From Dipetalonema caudispina (lineage: Eukaryota; Nematoda; Chromadorea; Rhabditida; Onchocercidae), in assembly GCA_013365325.1 (NCBI GenBank), contig JABVXV010000030.1, positions 310,001 through 374,000 on the forward strand: a DNA stretch of 64,000 bases, given 5' to 3'. Positions 17,001 to 29,196 of this stretch are shown in pieces. A program made the position numbers and the translations under genes. Below the pieces are notes generated by a model. It ran no database searches. It was not told where the DNA came from and worked only from the letters and a program-made list of their open reading frames with translations. Within the stretch, counting starts at the first letter, position 1; every line of letters begins with the position of its first letter.

Positions 17001-17904
17001 AGTAAACAGTTCAATTTTCATGTCCAGCTTAGAATCATCAAAAATAATCTTGAAATTGAAAAAATGCTGACAAAATGCTTATAAAAGGTTACTGTTTATT
17101 TCCCCAGCAAAAGTATGAATAATTTACTTTATTTTCAAAACCAATGTCTATCCAATCTTGCCAGCATCTGATTACTGAGTATTGATGTATAAGATTTCCT
17201 AATTGATATTGGTAGTGAGATTATTTGTCAGTAATAATGAGATTTCAATTTAACAAAGATTTATCTTAATATATTTCTTCGCATTCATTTCACTACCTTA
17301 ATGTATTTCATCACCAAATAATAGATCTAATCTGAACAGTAATTTTTTGCTTGCATCATGATCAATTCTTTGTACAGTTTGTTCTTCATCAATTTTTTCT
17401 GTAAATCATGCGCAGACTTTCATCTTATTCAATTGTAAGATAAAATTGAAACTGACATTACCGCTTTTTGTCAAATTAGTTACCATAACAATAATATTGC
17501 GAAGCATTTCTAAACCATCGATTTATTTACCGACTGAAGAAAAGTGAAGACAAGGACACGATTAAAAGTAGAACTAAAAAAATGAAAAGGGAGGACATTC
17601 CACGATAGTGGTACCAGCAGATACATTGAAAGAAACTAGTTAGCATGTAACATCAACATATGTTGCACCGAATGTGCAGATGATGCTCATAATAAGCGAA
17701 CAGGTTGCAAAATTGATCCTGACACTATAGTTCAGGATACCACTTTATTCAGACAATTGTACTGTTCTATATAACGTTATTAGTGGGTTTTTTAACCTAC
17801 AATAAAGAAGTAGAAGCCTATGCCAAGAAAATATATTACACATTTTGTTGCACAGAGACAAATGCATTCTGCTATAAAGTTTGTTGCGAAGCACCACACT
17901 TTTC

Positions 17905-18698
17905 CTAAATTTCATTTTGCCTAAGATGATGACTTTCATTCCTTTGCAAATAACGTGCCAAGCGTTCATCATCTTGCATTTGAGCTTCCTGTAATATTGC
18001 ATTTTTCTGTTCGGCATTCTGCATGTGTCGTGCTAGTTCTTCGTCACAACGCGTTTGTAACTCTTTTTGTAATTGTTCTTCTCTTTCGAATTCCCCCTCC
18101 AAATGACGCGCTAGAACTTCGTCATCTTTCATTCTACAAATCAAATTTATTGGAATAAATTTGCGAATTACTTAAAAAATCATACCTTATTATTCATCAC
18201 TCTTCCAAAACTTATGATAATTTCCAGTACCAGAGATCAGTAAGTAGTCTGAACACCAAGATGTAACTCATAACTAAACGAAAATAATTTTTAATTTCAA
18301 AACAAAAACCAACATTTGAGAGTTTAAATGTAAGCCAAACTGAGCGGCCAGTTGATCCTCTATCTGCTGCTCATTCCAAGAATACTTCTGATCATTGAGA
18401 ATTTGCCGTCGTTGATCGCGCTTCATCTCATAATGTTGACTGAACTCTTCCTCTTGCAGACGTATAGCAAGATTGTAATCTTCATGATTACGTAATCGCG
18501 AAATCACTAGAACTTATCGATATTTTTATGTAATTAAAATCATTAAATACTTTTTGGAATATATGAAGCAATTAACTTTACTCTTAACATAACTGGAACT
18601 AATTGTTGGAACAACTGATAACAGTAATAAAACAGAAAAAAATGACAACTTTCTGCAACTCGAGTGCACGGTTCACAAGATCCATTAACACTTTCCAT
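17905..18698 (-). CDS. CCDC50-like coiled-coil protein with MIU-like ubiquitin-binding repeats
   Basis: Three exons on the - strand: 18650-18698, 18314-18506, 17905-18133, joined in phase (471 nt, 156 aa). The product is charged, helical and Gln/Glu/Arg-rich. A motif of the form D-x-x-L-A-x-x-L-Q occurs four times: EDYNLAIRLQEEE (about 24-36), DDEVLARHLEGEF (84-96), CDEELARHMQNAE (110-122) and DDERLARYLQRNE (135-147). This is the MIU (motif interacting with ubiquitin) pattern known from CCDC50/Ymer and RNF168. The N-terminal exon pair resembles the CCDC50 N-terminal domain, but the protein is about half the length of human CCDC50. The start is the ATG at 18698 after an acceptor; an upstream coding exon cannot be excluded. 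Another MIU-bearing coiled-coil protein is possible. Confidence 0.68.
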
Positions 18699-20803
18699 AC
18701 TGCAATCGTTGCCTACAAGGAGAAACACCTCAGCTTATAACTATAACTATAGATTTTGCATAAATGCAATGTACTCCTCACTTAAATAATACATCAAAAA
18801 TCATTCAATAATAACAATCGGTTGAAAAAGTAGAGAGAGCAGAGTCGTTACAGACTTGAACAATTAGCAAAAGTTGTTCATAACTCGATGAAAAATGGTA
18901 GTTTAAAATACCAAGTATAAACTAACACTAAAAAAGTTATAAAATACCGTGAAATTTTATTAAAAAGATCCTTTAACGGAAAAGGATTAATAAAGGATGC
19001 AGAGAGCAAAATGGATAATTAAGAGGATTAAGAGGAAGTTTGGCCATAAAATTTTCTCTTTCGAAATCCAGCATTCCAAAAAGGAAACCGAAGTATATGT
19101 TAAGAAAGCAAGTGACCATATCTTTCGGTAGTAAAACTTTCGAAATAATTTAAATCTCAATAGTCTCAATAGTACTTCCGGATTTCACAGCAAATATTCA
19201 GAGTTCAGGCCTGCAAAAAGCGGGAGGAATGATGAATTTTTTATGACATCGTATCAGAAGGGAAATAATTCACTAACGCAAATACGCTGCCGTTGCAGTC
19301 AATTAGACCAATCCTATCTGTTCCAAACCTTTGCTGCAAGCATTATAAAACTGTAGGATTCTTGGAATGTGAAATATAAGCTTATTTAAGAGACAGTAAC
19401 TTTTATCCGATCAAGAAATCATTAAGAAGAATGATAATACAGAGCCTTTTTCGGCTTTGAGGAAGCTATTCAGTATGAAAATATATATTAGGAGTTAAGG
19501 AAGGAGGCTCACAACATTCAAAAAATTAAACTCAAGAAAATTGCTTTGAAAACACTTCCATTACGGAATATACAGAAAACTTTCATATCAAATTCCACCT
19601 GTATCAACCGAGACATGAACAGCTACATTAAATACTGCACTATTTCCGGCACTGCATCCACTCTTCCTTTCAACAATATAGCGCAGAAAAACCACTTCCG
19701 GAAAGTGAAAAGGCAGTAGAGCAGGGAGGAAAAGAAATGAGAAGACTAGGAGTTCACCGAAACCTTAGCCTGCTATACCATCAGAAATAGGGAAGTTTGA
19801 AGCAAATTAAAGAAAGACAAATATTGATGGTGCCGTAAGAGAAGAGGCAAAGAAAAGTGTCTGTGCTGTACTGCTAGCAAGCAAGAATTCTATACTCCGA
19901 CAATTATTCATTAGAACACCAGTAAGACTTGAAGATTTGTGAAAACAGCGAATGACAGCTGTACTGAAAATAGGACAAGAAATTCTCATTAATTACATTT
20001 CAACCTCGCTTTATTAACAAAAGAAACTTAAATTTAAAAGAATAAATATAGTACTTATCCTTCCCTCATTTCATCACATAAATTTCGTAAAAAGTAAACA
20101 ATGAAGTTGAGAAAGAAGACGAAAGAGCACCCGCAGTACAGGTTCTTATCAACCTACAATTTATCGAAAAGATTGGTAAACGAAGAAAAACTATGACTTC
20201 ACAAAAGGAAATTTCGTAAACTCAGAATGTCATCAATTAAAACGAAAATTCCAAAGTCATGAAGATAGAGAGGAGAGCAAATATATGGAAATTTAACAAG
20301 CCGAAATATAATTCAAGCGTACAAAAAAAAAAAACAAGAACGGAACGAAAACCCATTAAAAGATTTCAAATTCCGAAAAATGTCTGAAAAACCAACGAAA
20401 TATTAAAATTTCATATGTATATATATTAAAACTAGTGCAAAGCAGTAAAAAGAATAACAAGGATAAACATCAACCTATAACTTATGAAGCGACCTAGAAG
20501 TAATGCACAAACCTGGATATATAAGAAAAACTAGGGAACAACAATTCAAAAACTAATTGTAATCTTTTTAAACGTTTCCGACCCATTTCAAACTCCTCAG
20601 AGAACTTCAACTCTTTTCAAATGTAATTTTTTATTTCAATTTTGTAGAGCACTATCTTCCACATGGTTCTCATTAAACTGCCATTTTCTTCCATCCTTCT
20701 CCAAGAAGTAATGATAAATGGGATTGAGAACGTCGCAATATACGTAGTTTACAGATTTGAACATCCAGGATAAATGATAAAAGCAGTAAATCAAATCAGT
20801 TGG
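18699..20803. other. Intergenic region between TNPO3 and the CCDC50-like gene
   Basis: About 2.1 kb, purine/A-rich on the + strand at 19.4-20.4 kb. I see no exon with recognisable similarity. It includes the 3' UTR of TNPO3 and the promoter or trans-splice region of the CCDC50-like gene. Confidence 0.5.
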
Positions 20804-23800
20804 TCATACATAGAGCCGAATTAAATCACGAATCTGAGCGTACACTTGTCGTAAGTCGGCTGATCTAAATAAATCATAAATTTGAAATTATCGATCTGAG
20901 GTATAGTAAGTATAAAGTGTAAAATCGATAGGATTCTTCGGTCTGGAATTTCTTATAGAGTAATATCGTAAGTCAGGAAGCAGGAAAATTATGAGATTCA
21001 ATTTATCTTCTGTTGCGTTAAACTAAACAGAATTTTCGCAACTTACTCTAGCACATTTTTGTGGAACCATTCTAGTTGTTCTACTGTTGCACAAAGACCT
21101 CCATTGTGAGGAAATTTTTCCAGCGTTGCTTTCAACCAGACAGACAATTGCTGAAAAAATTTTTACACTTTTCAAAGCTGCGGCTAATTTCAGAAAGCTA
21201 ATGTATTTCTAAAATGGTGAGACTTTTCTAATAATTACAGGACCTATTTATAACAATAAAAATTTTAATATCCTTAACCATCATCTTAAAATACTTAATA
21301 ACACCTACCTCTTTCGACAGTTTACCGATTAAATAGATAATTTCGGCCATATCACGCTTTAAAGTACCCGATACGCTGAATACTGCAGCTTGAAGAGATC
21401 CGCTAATCAATCTTTCGCCATATTTTACAAACAGTTGCTCAGCCCCCTCTACGCCTGCATCCCGATAATTGGACTGCAATATGATATCATTTAGCACTCA
21501 TGAAATCCTGTTTCATTTAAGGTTGCTTTCAATCTGTTTATAAACATCTAATTGAACCAAACCAATAAATTAACTGCACATAATCAGCAAAGAGAAGCTC
21601 TTTCCATGTTGTCCCTTTATACTTTCCTCATAATTTTCGAGTTTTGGGAAACTCAAAGTTTCTCTTACTTTTCTTGCGATAAGTAACGATGTAACACATT
21701 CGGAAAAGAATTTGGTTATTGATCTATTTGCATCAACATGATCAACATCTAAACCAACAAGTCCACATTCAAACAACTGTGCACTCATCGGTTCTTGGAA
21801 AAATACTGACGGCGCACGTTGTACAAACCTAAAACAAAGGACTGCAAGATTTCGAGTTTCTTGTTTTTATTTAGTTGTTGCACTCTCCAAAGAGAAGATT
21901 TTCTAGTTGGTGGTTCAGACAAGACGGCTGACAAATAAATTACCTAATAGCTAATCTGAACATATCATCGATTGTATCTGGGTGGTTGCGAAAACCATTT
22001 TGTTCTTGCAGCAGTTTAAATGAATCGTTGCATAAAATCTGTAAATATAAATAGAAAATCTGAAAAAAGCAGCATCTGATTTTATCTGAATCTAAGCAGA
22101 ACTTCTGAAATGTGAGCTACATATTCCACCTTTTTAAAGTTCAATTCTTTGTGAATGAACATCCTTTGCTATATGTTTAACATACGCGAAAACACAGTTC
22201 TTGAATAAAAATTGAGCAAACTATCAATCGACAAAAAAAAGTTTACGTTAAGCATATGAATTAATCCAGAGCGACAATTATCCAAATGACCGTATTCATC
22301 AACCAAAATACTGGCCAAATATAGGAAGCATGAATGGGGGTGACGATTATATATATCAACCATCTGAAAATTATAACATAGATACTTAAATTTCGCAAAC
22401 TGTGCTTGAAATAAAAAAAAAAAAAACATGGATGTCACCCACACAATTGAACAATAAATATCTAATAGAATATTTTAGTATATGTCCGCTAATAAAGGAA
22501 AAATCTAACCAGCCCTGCTTTTTCAGACATCTAACTAACTACCTGTTCAACAAGCGATTCAATAAAAGTAATTGAATGGATTTCAAGAAAGCGTATCATG
22601 AATCGTATCGCACGGCAGCAATGTTCAACAACTCGAGTATTCTTTTCATACTTTCGGCAAGTTTCCAAAACAAATGGCCAAACTTCTTTCACGGTTGCAA
22701 TCCACAATGCCGGGACATCACCGTTTGTTCCTGAGTTGAAATAAATATAAAACTGGGTCAAATTAACTAAGTAAACATAACTATCAGAAAATCCGTAGTG
22801 CATATGATTTTGTAATTACATAATAATTAATACCATTTTGGACGTTATTTTTTGGATTGCATGCTTGATGCGTCCAGGGCTGAACATGCCGAAAGATTGC
22901 AGCTATTCTATCGACCCATAAAACTGGATCACGGCTCAAAAGATACCATGAATCTGATGCGTTCTCGTTGCTGTCTTGTGATTCATTAGGTGATGCATCT
23001 GCCTTTGATTTAAGAAGCTAAACAAATTCCAAATAATAATCTGCGAAATAAAGAAACAGGCAAGATGTTTAGAACAAAATTTAAACAAATTTTTGAATAA
23101 AAATTTTCAGAAGATTGAATATGCACAAGAAATGAAAATATAAAATTTCGAGAATGAAATTTACTGCAGCCAAACGTGTCATTTGGGGTTCAACTAGGCG
23201 CCTTAACCGAGTTGCAGTTTCCTCTCCTGGCAAACCATTCAACATTGAAGAGCAAGCTAGAAAGATAACTATTTTATACAACAAATTCTGTTGCTAGACA
23301 TTCAAAAACGATTTTTAATAATGATCTCAGCATGGCATTGTTCTAAATATATGATAACTTAAGGATAATTTTTGGGAATCTTCCTTATTGAAATCAATAA
23401 TTTTTAAAATCCAAAGTTAATGGATTCAGTAACGGGTAAGCATGTCAAACAACACAAATATTCAATAGAGCAGTAACAAGCATATTTTTAAGTTAAAAAA
23501 TTTTGCGAGATTAATTCTTGATCTCTTCCAAAAGACAAAATGAAGAAAGGCAGGAGATTGATCTGGAAAAGTTTTACATGACACTTTAATTATAAACTAA
23601 CTATAAATAAATGGGAAGCAAGAGCTATCCAATGTAAACAAAAGAAAATGAACCTTGCAGAAGTAAGAGGATGGAATTTTCTAGCTGCTGTCCCTTGTTT
23701 TCACCACTTTCCAAGAATGGAATGATGGTAAATATAGAATCAAAGTGCTCTAAGCAATTACTTTCGCATTTTTCACAGATTCCATAAAGAGATTCCGAAG

Positions 23801-26800
23801 CAGCTCGAACGAAACAAGGTTTTTGTACCTTATCGAGTAACCAAGTAATACATGGCTCTAAATGAAATCTTCCTAAAAGTTCAAAATCAGCAAATACTTC
23901 ACAAGTAAATCAACGAAAATTTTAAAAAATCAGTAAAGTTATGCGAAACTGTCTTCCAAATACTATATTGAAATAAACAACAGACCTTGATATTGCTTAT
24001 TTTCGTGCAACCAATCAATTAAATTCCCAAGCAATTTAATAGAGGTATTAGTCAGCATGGGGTGGGATGTAACGGGCATAACTAGTACAGCATGGACCAA
24101 AAGAGGAACCACTGTTTCTTCCGTCCTAAAATTCAATTAACCAATAGCCAAAAATAGGATGAAACTTCAAGGAAACAATAACCACAATAATTGGACACCT
24201 TACAACAGCAAAAAGTGCATAAAATCATCAAGACTAATAGTATAAATCATTGCAGTTATTTTGATGTTGCTGCCGAGGAAATAGTTGCTTTAAAACCATT
24301 TGTTCTAGTCTATTTGGAGTTACCATTTATTAATGAGGAAAGATTTGTTCCACCAGATGTAAAATAATTCTTCTTCACTCAGCTTGCTTTTACCTTGATC
24401 CAAGACGCATAATATGAGATCAAATACCAACTATATAACAAAAAAAAAAAATCCTTACGGAAGAACATTATGCACGATCACTGAAATGATATATAAAGCG
24501 GCTTCCGATTCGTCCCAGGAACCTGATGAAACCGATTGCAGTATTGAGAACATCTACAAAACACTGCGACGAATTCATAGTCAAAATTAAACCAATTCAA
24601 TAATCTTCAGTTTCTTTCGAAAAAATCCCTCGATTACTCCTAAACTAATGGACCAAGTTAGTCAGTAATTGTATCAGGTTTTCCTTAATATACGTGTGGA
24701 AATAACTGAATCAGATTTGAATGTAATCTCCTAAGTTCCCCTTCTCCCTTCTGAAATTACCGTTCAAATCATATTCTACAGAAAAGATTATAATGTGCTC
24801 TGTAACATAAAATTCTTACTAGTATATAAAAATACATACGCTTTGGATGCATCGATCAGTTCCAACGATGAAAACAACATCCTTGAGCGTGTCAGAAACT
24901 TGACCTCGAAATTCAACAAAATCATCATTCTCGTCCGGAATATCTTCTTGATCAGTGTCAAAGCGACAGTGCTTGTATAGTGCCATGATATACCTTAATC
25001 GAACATATGAAGACACGGATATTCCACTTTACCAAAGAAATAATAAAAAAATAGTGAACAACATCTGAATCTGAAACGATTCATTGTGTTCATTGCTTAC
25101 GAGGCCTAAGAGACACTAGGGTTATTGTGCAATATAGATTTCGTACAAATTTATCTAGTTCGTTCAGATAACAAGAACCACGACATAAACTATCCAACCT
25201 TTCGATGTATGGTTTGAATTGAGCGTTCAACTCATCGTCATTCCTTTCGTAGAGATACTCAGAAAGACGATACCAGATGTTGAATGTCATTTCCACTAGC
25301 TAAACAGCTTTTTAATGAAGATTGTACTGAAAAATGCAGATACTTGATTCTAAAGTTTTTGAAGTTAAATAAGGAATCATAACTAACATTATAATCATGA
25401 TAGCCTGCCAGAAGAAGGAGCATTTCGATGCTTCGAAAATCACCAAGGCCTTGTCCTGGCTCCTGGACTATACATTCTAGAAGTGATTCGCTTAATTCAC
25501 AAAATACTCGTGCATATCCTTGCAATCTGAAAATTTAAATTATATATTATCGTTATCTCGCTAAAGGCATGATTTTTTTTAATGCACTGAGGAACTTCAT
25601 TTAGTTCACACATTCACTTAATATCACAGCATAATTTGCATTCGAAACTTGGACTAGTAGAATTTCTTTAAATTTTAGGAAATTATATAAAATAACCTAT
25701 CAAAATCATCATTAGCTACAGCCATTGAAAAACTATCCGCCATTCCATAGCACGCAGTTTGCAAAGCCACAGCTAGAGCACGGTTAACATTGGTATCTTC
25801 AGCTCGATATAACGCTGATACAATACATTCACAAGCCGAATCGTGCAATGAATTGGGTGAATTCGGATTCTGCTGTAAAAAAGAGTTTAGAAATGGATGT
25901 GCTCAAGAACGATTAATCACTAACTTTGTTCCGTCCCTTCAAATGAAATAAATCAAAGATAATTTTCAAACTGAAAGTTATCTGAAAATTTAAATAGATC
26001 AAAGAACTTCGGAACTACCCAAAGAGAACGAAAACTCAAACCAGAAGAGAGAAAACATATTTGAGCAGGTCGCTAGTTGCGATATCGTCCGTTGGAATTA
26101 ACGGATTTAACAACCAGGAGCTGAAGCAGCTCAGAACTCTTTTCAATATTGCATCGTCGTTACCATTAAAAACACAAACTTGACTCTGCAAGAGAACATA
26201 ATGGGATAATATTATACATCAGTGTGCATAAATGCACCTTGACAAACAGTGGACAATCAAAAAAAAAAAAAAAATCATTTGGTTAGGCTTGTAAAAGTTA
26301 TGTAATAAGAACTCACTAAAAAATGAATGACTGCCTGTGTCTTCTGCGCCAGTTCTGTGTTAATGGCACGGCGTCGATTCTCACCAATCCTCAGATGAGA
26401 GCTTTGTACTTCTTCTGGCAGAGTTTTCAAAAAAGTAAGTAAAACGGGAGTTTTATCAGGCGTTCCAAACCTAAAAGCAGCAAGGAAAATGGACAAAAAA
26501 GTGTTTACACGGAAGTGATAACATTTCAAAATCAAAAGAAGACTTAAAAGTAGGACAATCTTACAGAACTTTTCAAACTTATCGGCCAGAACCGTCATCA
26601 AAACAGAAGTAAAAAAATCATGTTTTCAGTATTATTGAAGTGAAGAACATTTAAGTTATTATGCTAGCAGGAAAAGGCAATGAATTTCAAAAAAAAGTTG
26701 TAGCCAATTTCCGAATAAAATTCAAGTACAGACGACAAGACAGACCTTTCAAGAATTTCCCCAACAAAATTAGTCCATTCTGGCACTTGCAAATAAAGAT

Positions 26801-27517
26801 CGGAAAGAGCCAGACAAAGCTGTGTTATGATCACCGAATTCCTTTCAAGTGGATAAGATTCGTAATTTCTGAAATAGATGCGGTTCGTCAATTATCACAT
26901 ATAGCAGGACTTAACAGGCAAAATAGCATTTAGTTTTGAAAAGCCATCAGAATGAACAATTGTAAAATGAAAAAACTTCAAATGCAGCGACATGACTCAT
27001 GTCTTCAACTGTAATTTTGCAACGCGATGATGATCAAATCATTATGGCAGAAACAATATCCACCAAAAGCCATCAGTGAAAAACTGGAAATGATGCTTTT
27101 AACTAACCTAAATGTAACTTAAACAAATACACTAACGACGAAATAAAAACCTCAAATGGTTAATTAGTGAATCCCTCAACGACAAGTGTGAAGAAGATGG
27201 CAATTCCTTCATAGAATGCAATAATTTCTGCCTCATCGTTTGAGCAGCAAAGTAACTGGCTGTCGAATCTCGGTGTTCAGATAATATACGATCACAAATG
27301 GACCATGAATATACCTGAAACATTCCACATCCATCGTAAATTCATGACCAAATTCATTTTATGTTCCGTAAAAATTTGTGTACGAGGATTCCTCTTAAGA
27401 ACAAAAACTTACGGATTTTTGAAATTCTCCAAGCCAGATGCTAGCTTTGCTGCACGCACTACTGTCAGACCCATTTAGTATCGCAATTGCATGATACACC
27501 GTCTCGATATTATCCAT
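20804..27517 (-). CDS. TNPO3: Transportin-3 (importin-beta family, SR-protein import receptor)
   Basis: Karyopherin that carries SR splicing factors into the nucleus, releasing them on RanGTP. Complete: 21 exons on the - strand, 2,880 nt, 959 aa (human 923). Exons: 27413-27517, 27151-27314, 26746-26868, 26317-26470, 26042-26185, 25697-25872, 25388-25526, 25199-25299, 24840-24993, 24459-24553, 23986-24125, 23654-23872, 23165-23256, 22834-23017, 22543-22730, 22247-22363, 21944-22038, 21669-21828, 21309-21473, 21047-21150, 20804-20864. All junctions keep phase. Landmarks: [19 protein letters not shown] near the N-terminus, [80 protein letters not shown] and [14 protein letters not shown], all in family order. 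The start is fixed by an in-frame stop two codons upstream of the ATG. An acceptor-like ATTCTTAG about 17 nt before the ATG is a candidate spliced-leader site. Confidence 0.96.
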
Positions 27518-28626
27518 CCTTCAATGATTTCAACTAAGAATAACTATTTCTGATTTAAGAATCCATACTGAATCCGATCTCAGAGCAGATCCGTACTGAC
27601 AATTTTCTTCGAAAAAAAGAACTTTTAAACAGAATGGAGCGACGAGACTTCATCCTTATTATTCTTATTTCTTGTATACGTATTAACTTCGAAAGAAAGC
27701 AATGCGAAGCGTAGACAAACCTAAACTGATCAAAATCAGGTGAGAAAGGAGTAAAAAACGCTTTATTCAAGTTTTTTTACGTTAGTGATGAACTATTAGA
27801 AAAATAGTGAGATTGACCGACTAAGTGGTCATGAAATATTACAATAACGATGATGACATCGTCTATGCATTAAATAAAATCAGCAAAGTTGTATTTCAAT
27901 TTGAAAGAACAACCGCAAAGGATTTTTGCAATAACGCAATCTAAACATGATCACTTCATCTAAGAATATTTCCTCTTCCATTGAATTCAACTTAACTATG
28001 ACTCGTTTATGTAGAGTGACGAATTAGAAGAGATAAGAGAAACGGATATTTCAAAAGTTTTAAGGAAGCAGAGTACACTAAATATGTTCTCGCCAAGCCT
28101 CAGAATTTCAAACCATTAAAAATAAACAGATGAAGAATACAAACAAAATTCCCCCAATTCTCCCATTATGCATAGGATCATAAATATAAATCTGAGGTTC
28201 ATTACCGACCGTTCTAGCGTGATACCATTCCTCCACATCAAGCGACTAACCGATACCCCCAATAATACGAACCATTACTCATGATTTCACATTCTCGAAA
28301 ATTAAATCTTAAACAGATTCGGGACGCTTTTCCGCATTTCCCGCGACACAACACACAAAAAATCAAGACAAATACGAACTAACAAAGCACCATGCTACTG
28401 TCAATAACAGCGTGAGGGAAAAGATTGACCAGTCTAAAAAGCAATCACACACATTGTAAATCTGATATTTTATTTGCAAAGTAAACGTAAAACATACAAC
28501 AAAATGAAACAGCCCATTAAACATCTAACAGTTTAAAAATACCGTAGTTGAAAATTTATCAATTTTGCACGGAGGACTGGAATACTTGATATGGTGTTAG
28601 CATGAACCAATTAGTTAGTTTTAAGC
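27518..28626. other. Intergenic region upstream of TNPO3
   Basis: About 1.1 kb with no recognisable exon. It should hold the TNPO3 promoter or trans-splice region and the 3' end of the MAT1 transcription unit, including the polyadenylation signal listed separately. Confidence 0.5.
28469..28474 (-). terminator. AATAAA polyadenylation signal
   Basis: A perfect AATAAA on the - strand, about 150 nt past the stop codon of the candidate 45-aa gene and about 720 nt past the MAT1 stop. It fits better as the 3' end of an extra downstream gene than of MAT1 alone, but the motif is common by chance in AT-rich DNA. Confidence 0.45.
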
Positions 28627-29116
28627 TCAACATTTCACAAAGGAATTTTTCTGAAGGCATCGTAGTCTTAACTGAAGCAAGAACAGCATACGATGGATAG
28701 AAAAAAGTGTTTCAGAAATAATTAATGAAAGAAAATTGTTCGTACTGAGATGAACAAGATACAACGAGAAGACTACTACCAGCTTATACAATAGGCAAAC
28801 TATCAAGCTCATTAAGATAAACATAACAATGGTAATAATAGTGATCTGTGTTCGAGAATACACCTGTTTTTGAAACTCCCTACTTTTAACCGTATAAAAC
28901 ATCGCTTTATCAACCAAACATCAATTATTCCAAACAAGACTGCTAAATTTTCAAAAGTGATGTACATAAAACGATTCATGACAGAAAAGACTAGCAGGAA
29001 TTGCAAACATCAGTAACTTAATTTAGTACTGCAGATTTTTCCATCCTTCTATTCATCAATTGAAACCATACGAAAAACAAATGAAGAACATTTCAAAGCT
29101 AACGTACCCGGTTCAT
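28627..29116 (-). CDS. Candidate 45-aa single-pass membrane protein downstream of MAT1
   Basis: Tentative model on the - strand: exons 29108-29116 (ATG AAC CGG), 28780-28863 and 28627-28671, in phase, 45 aa. The first ATG follows a strong acceptor (TTTCTTTCAG, exon from 29121) that lies only about 75 bp past the MAT1 stop, the spacing typical of genes inside nematode operons. Exon 2 encodes one hydrophobic helix, ITIITIVMFILMSLIVCLLY, followed by basic residues and the C-terminal KNSFVKC. An AATAAA follows about 150 nt on. I do not recognise the family. The exon 2 acceptor (CAAAAACAG) is weak and exon 1 is tiny, so it could instead be MAT1 3' UTR. Confidence 0.33.
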
Positions 29117-29196
29117 AATATCTGAAAGAAATTACTGGCCAAATCAATTTTTCATTCATTACGTGCTATGCTTTATCAGTTCACCACATTAAAGCT

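Noticed and set aside
18987..20000. Small open frames on the - strand between TNPO3 and the CCDC50-like gene.
   Set aside because: Short, low complexity, no conserved motif and no consistent splice sites.
28812..29006. 64-codon - strand frame beginning MQFLLVFSV.
   Set aside because: It does not splice in phase to anything and overlaps the better-supported, though still tentative, 45-aa model.
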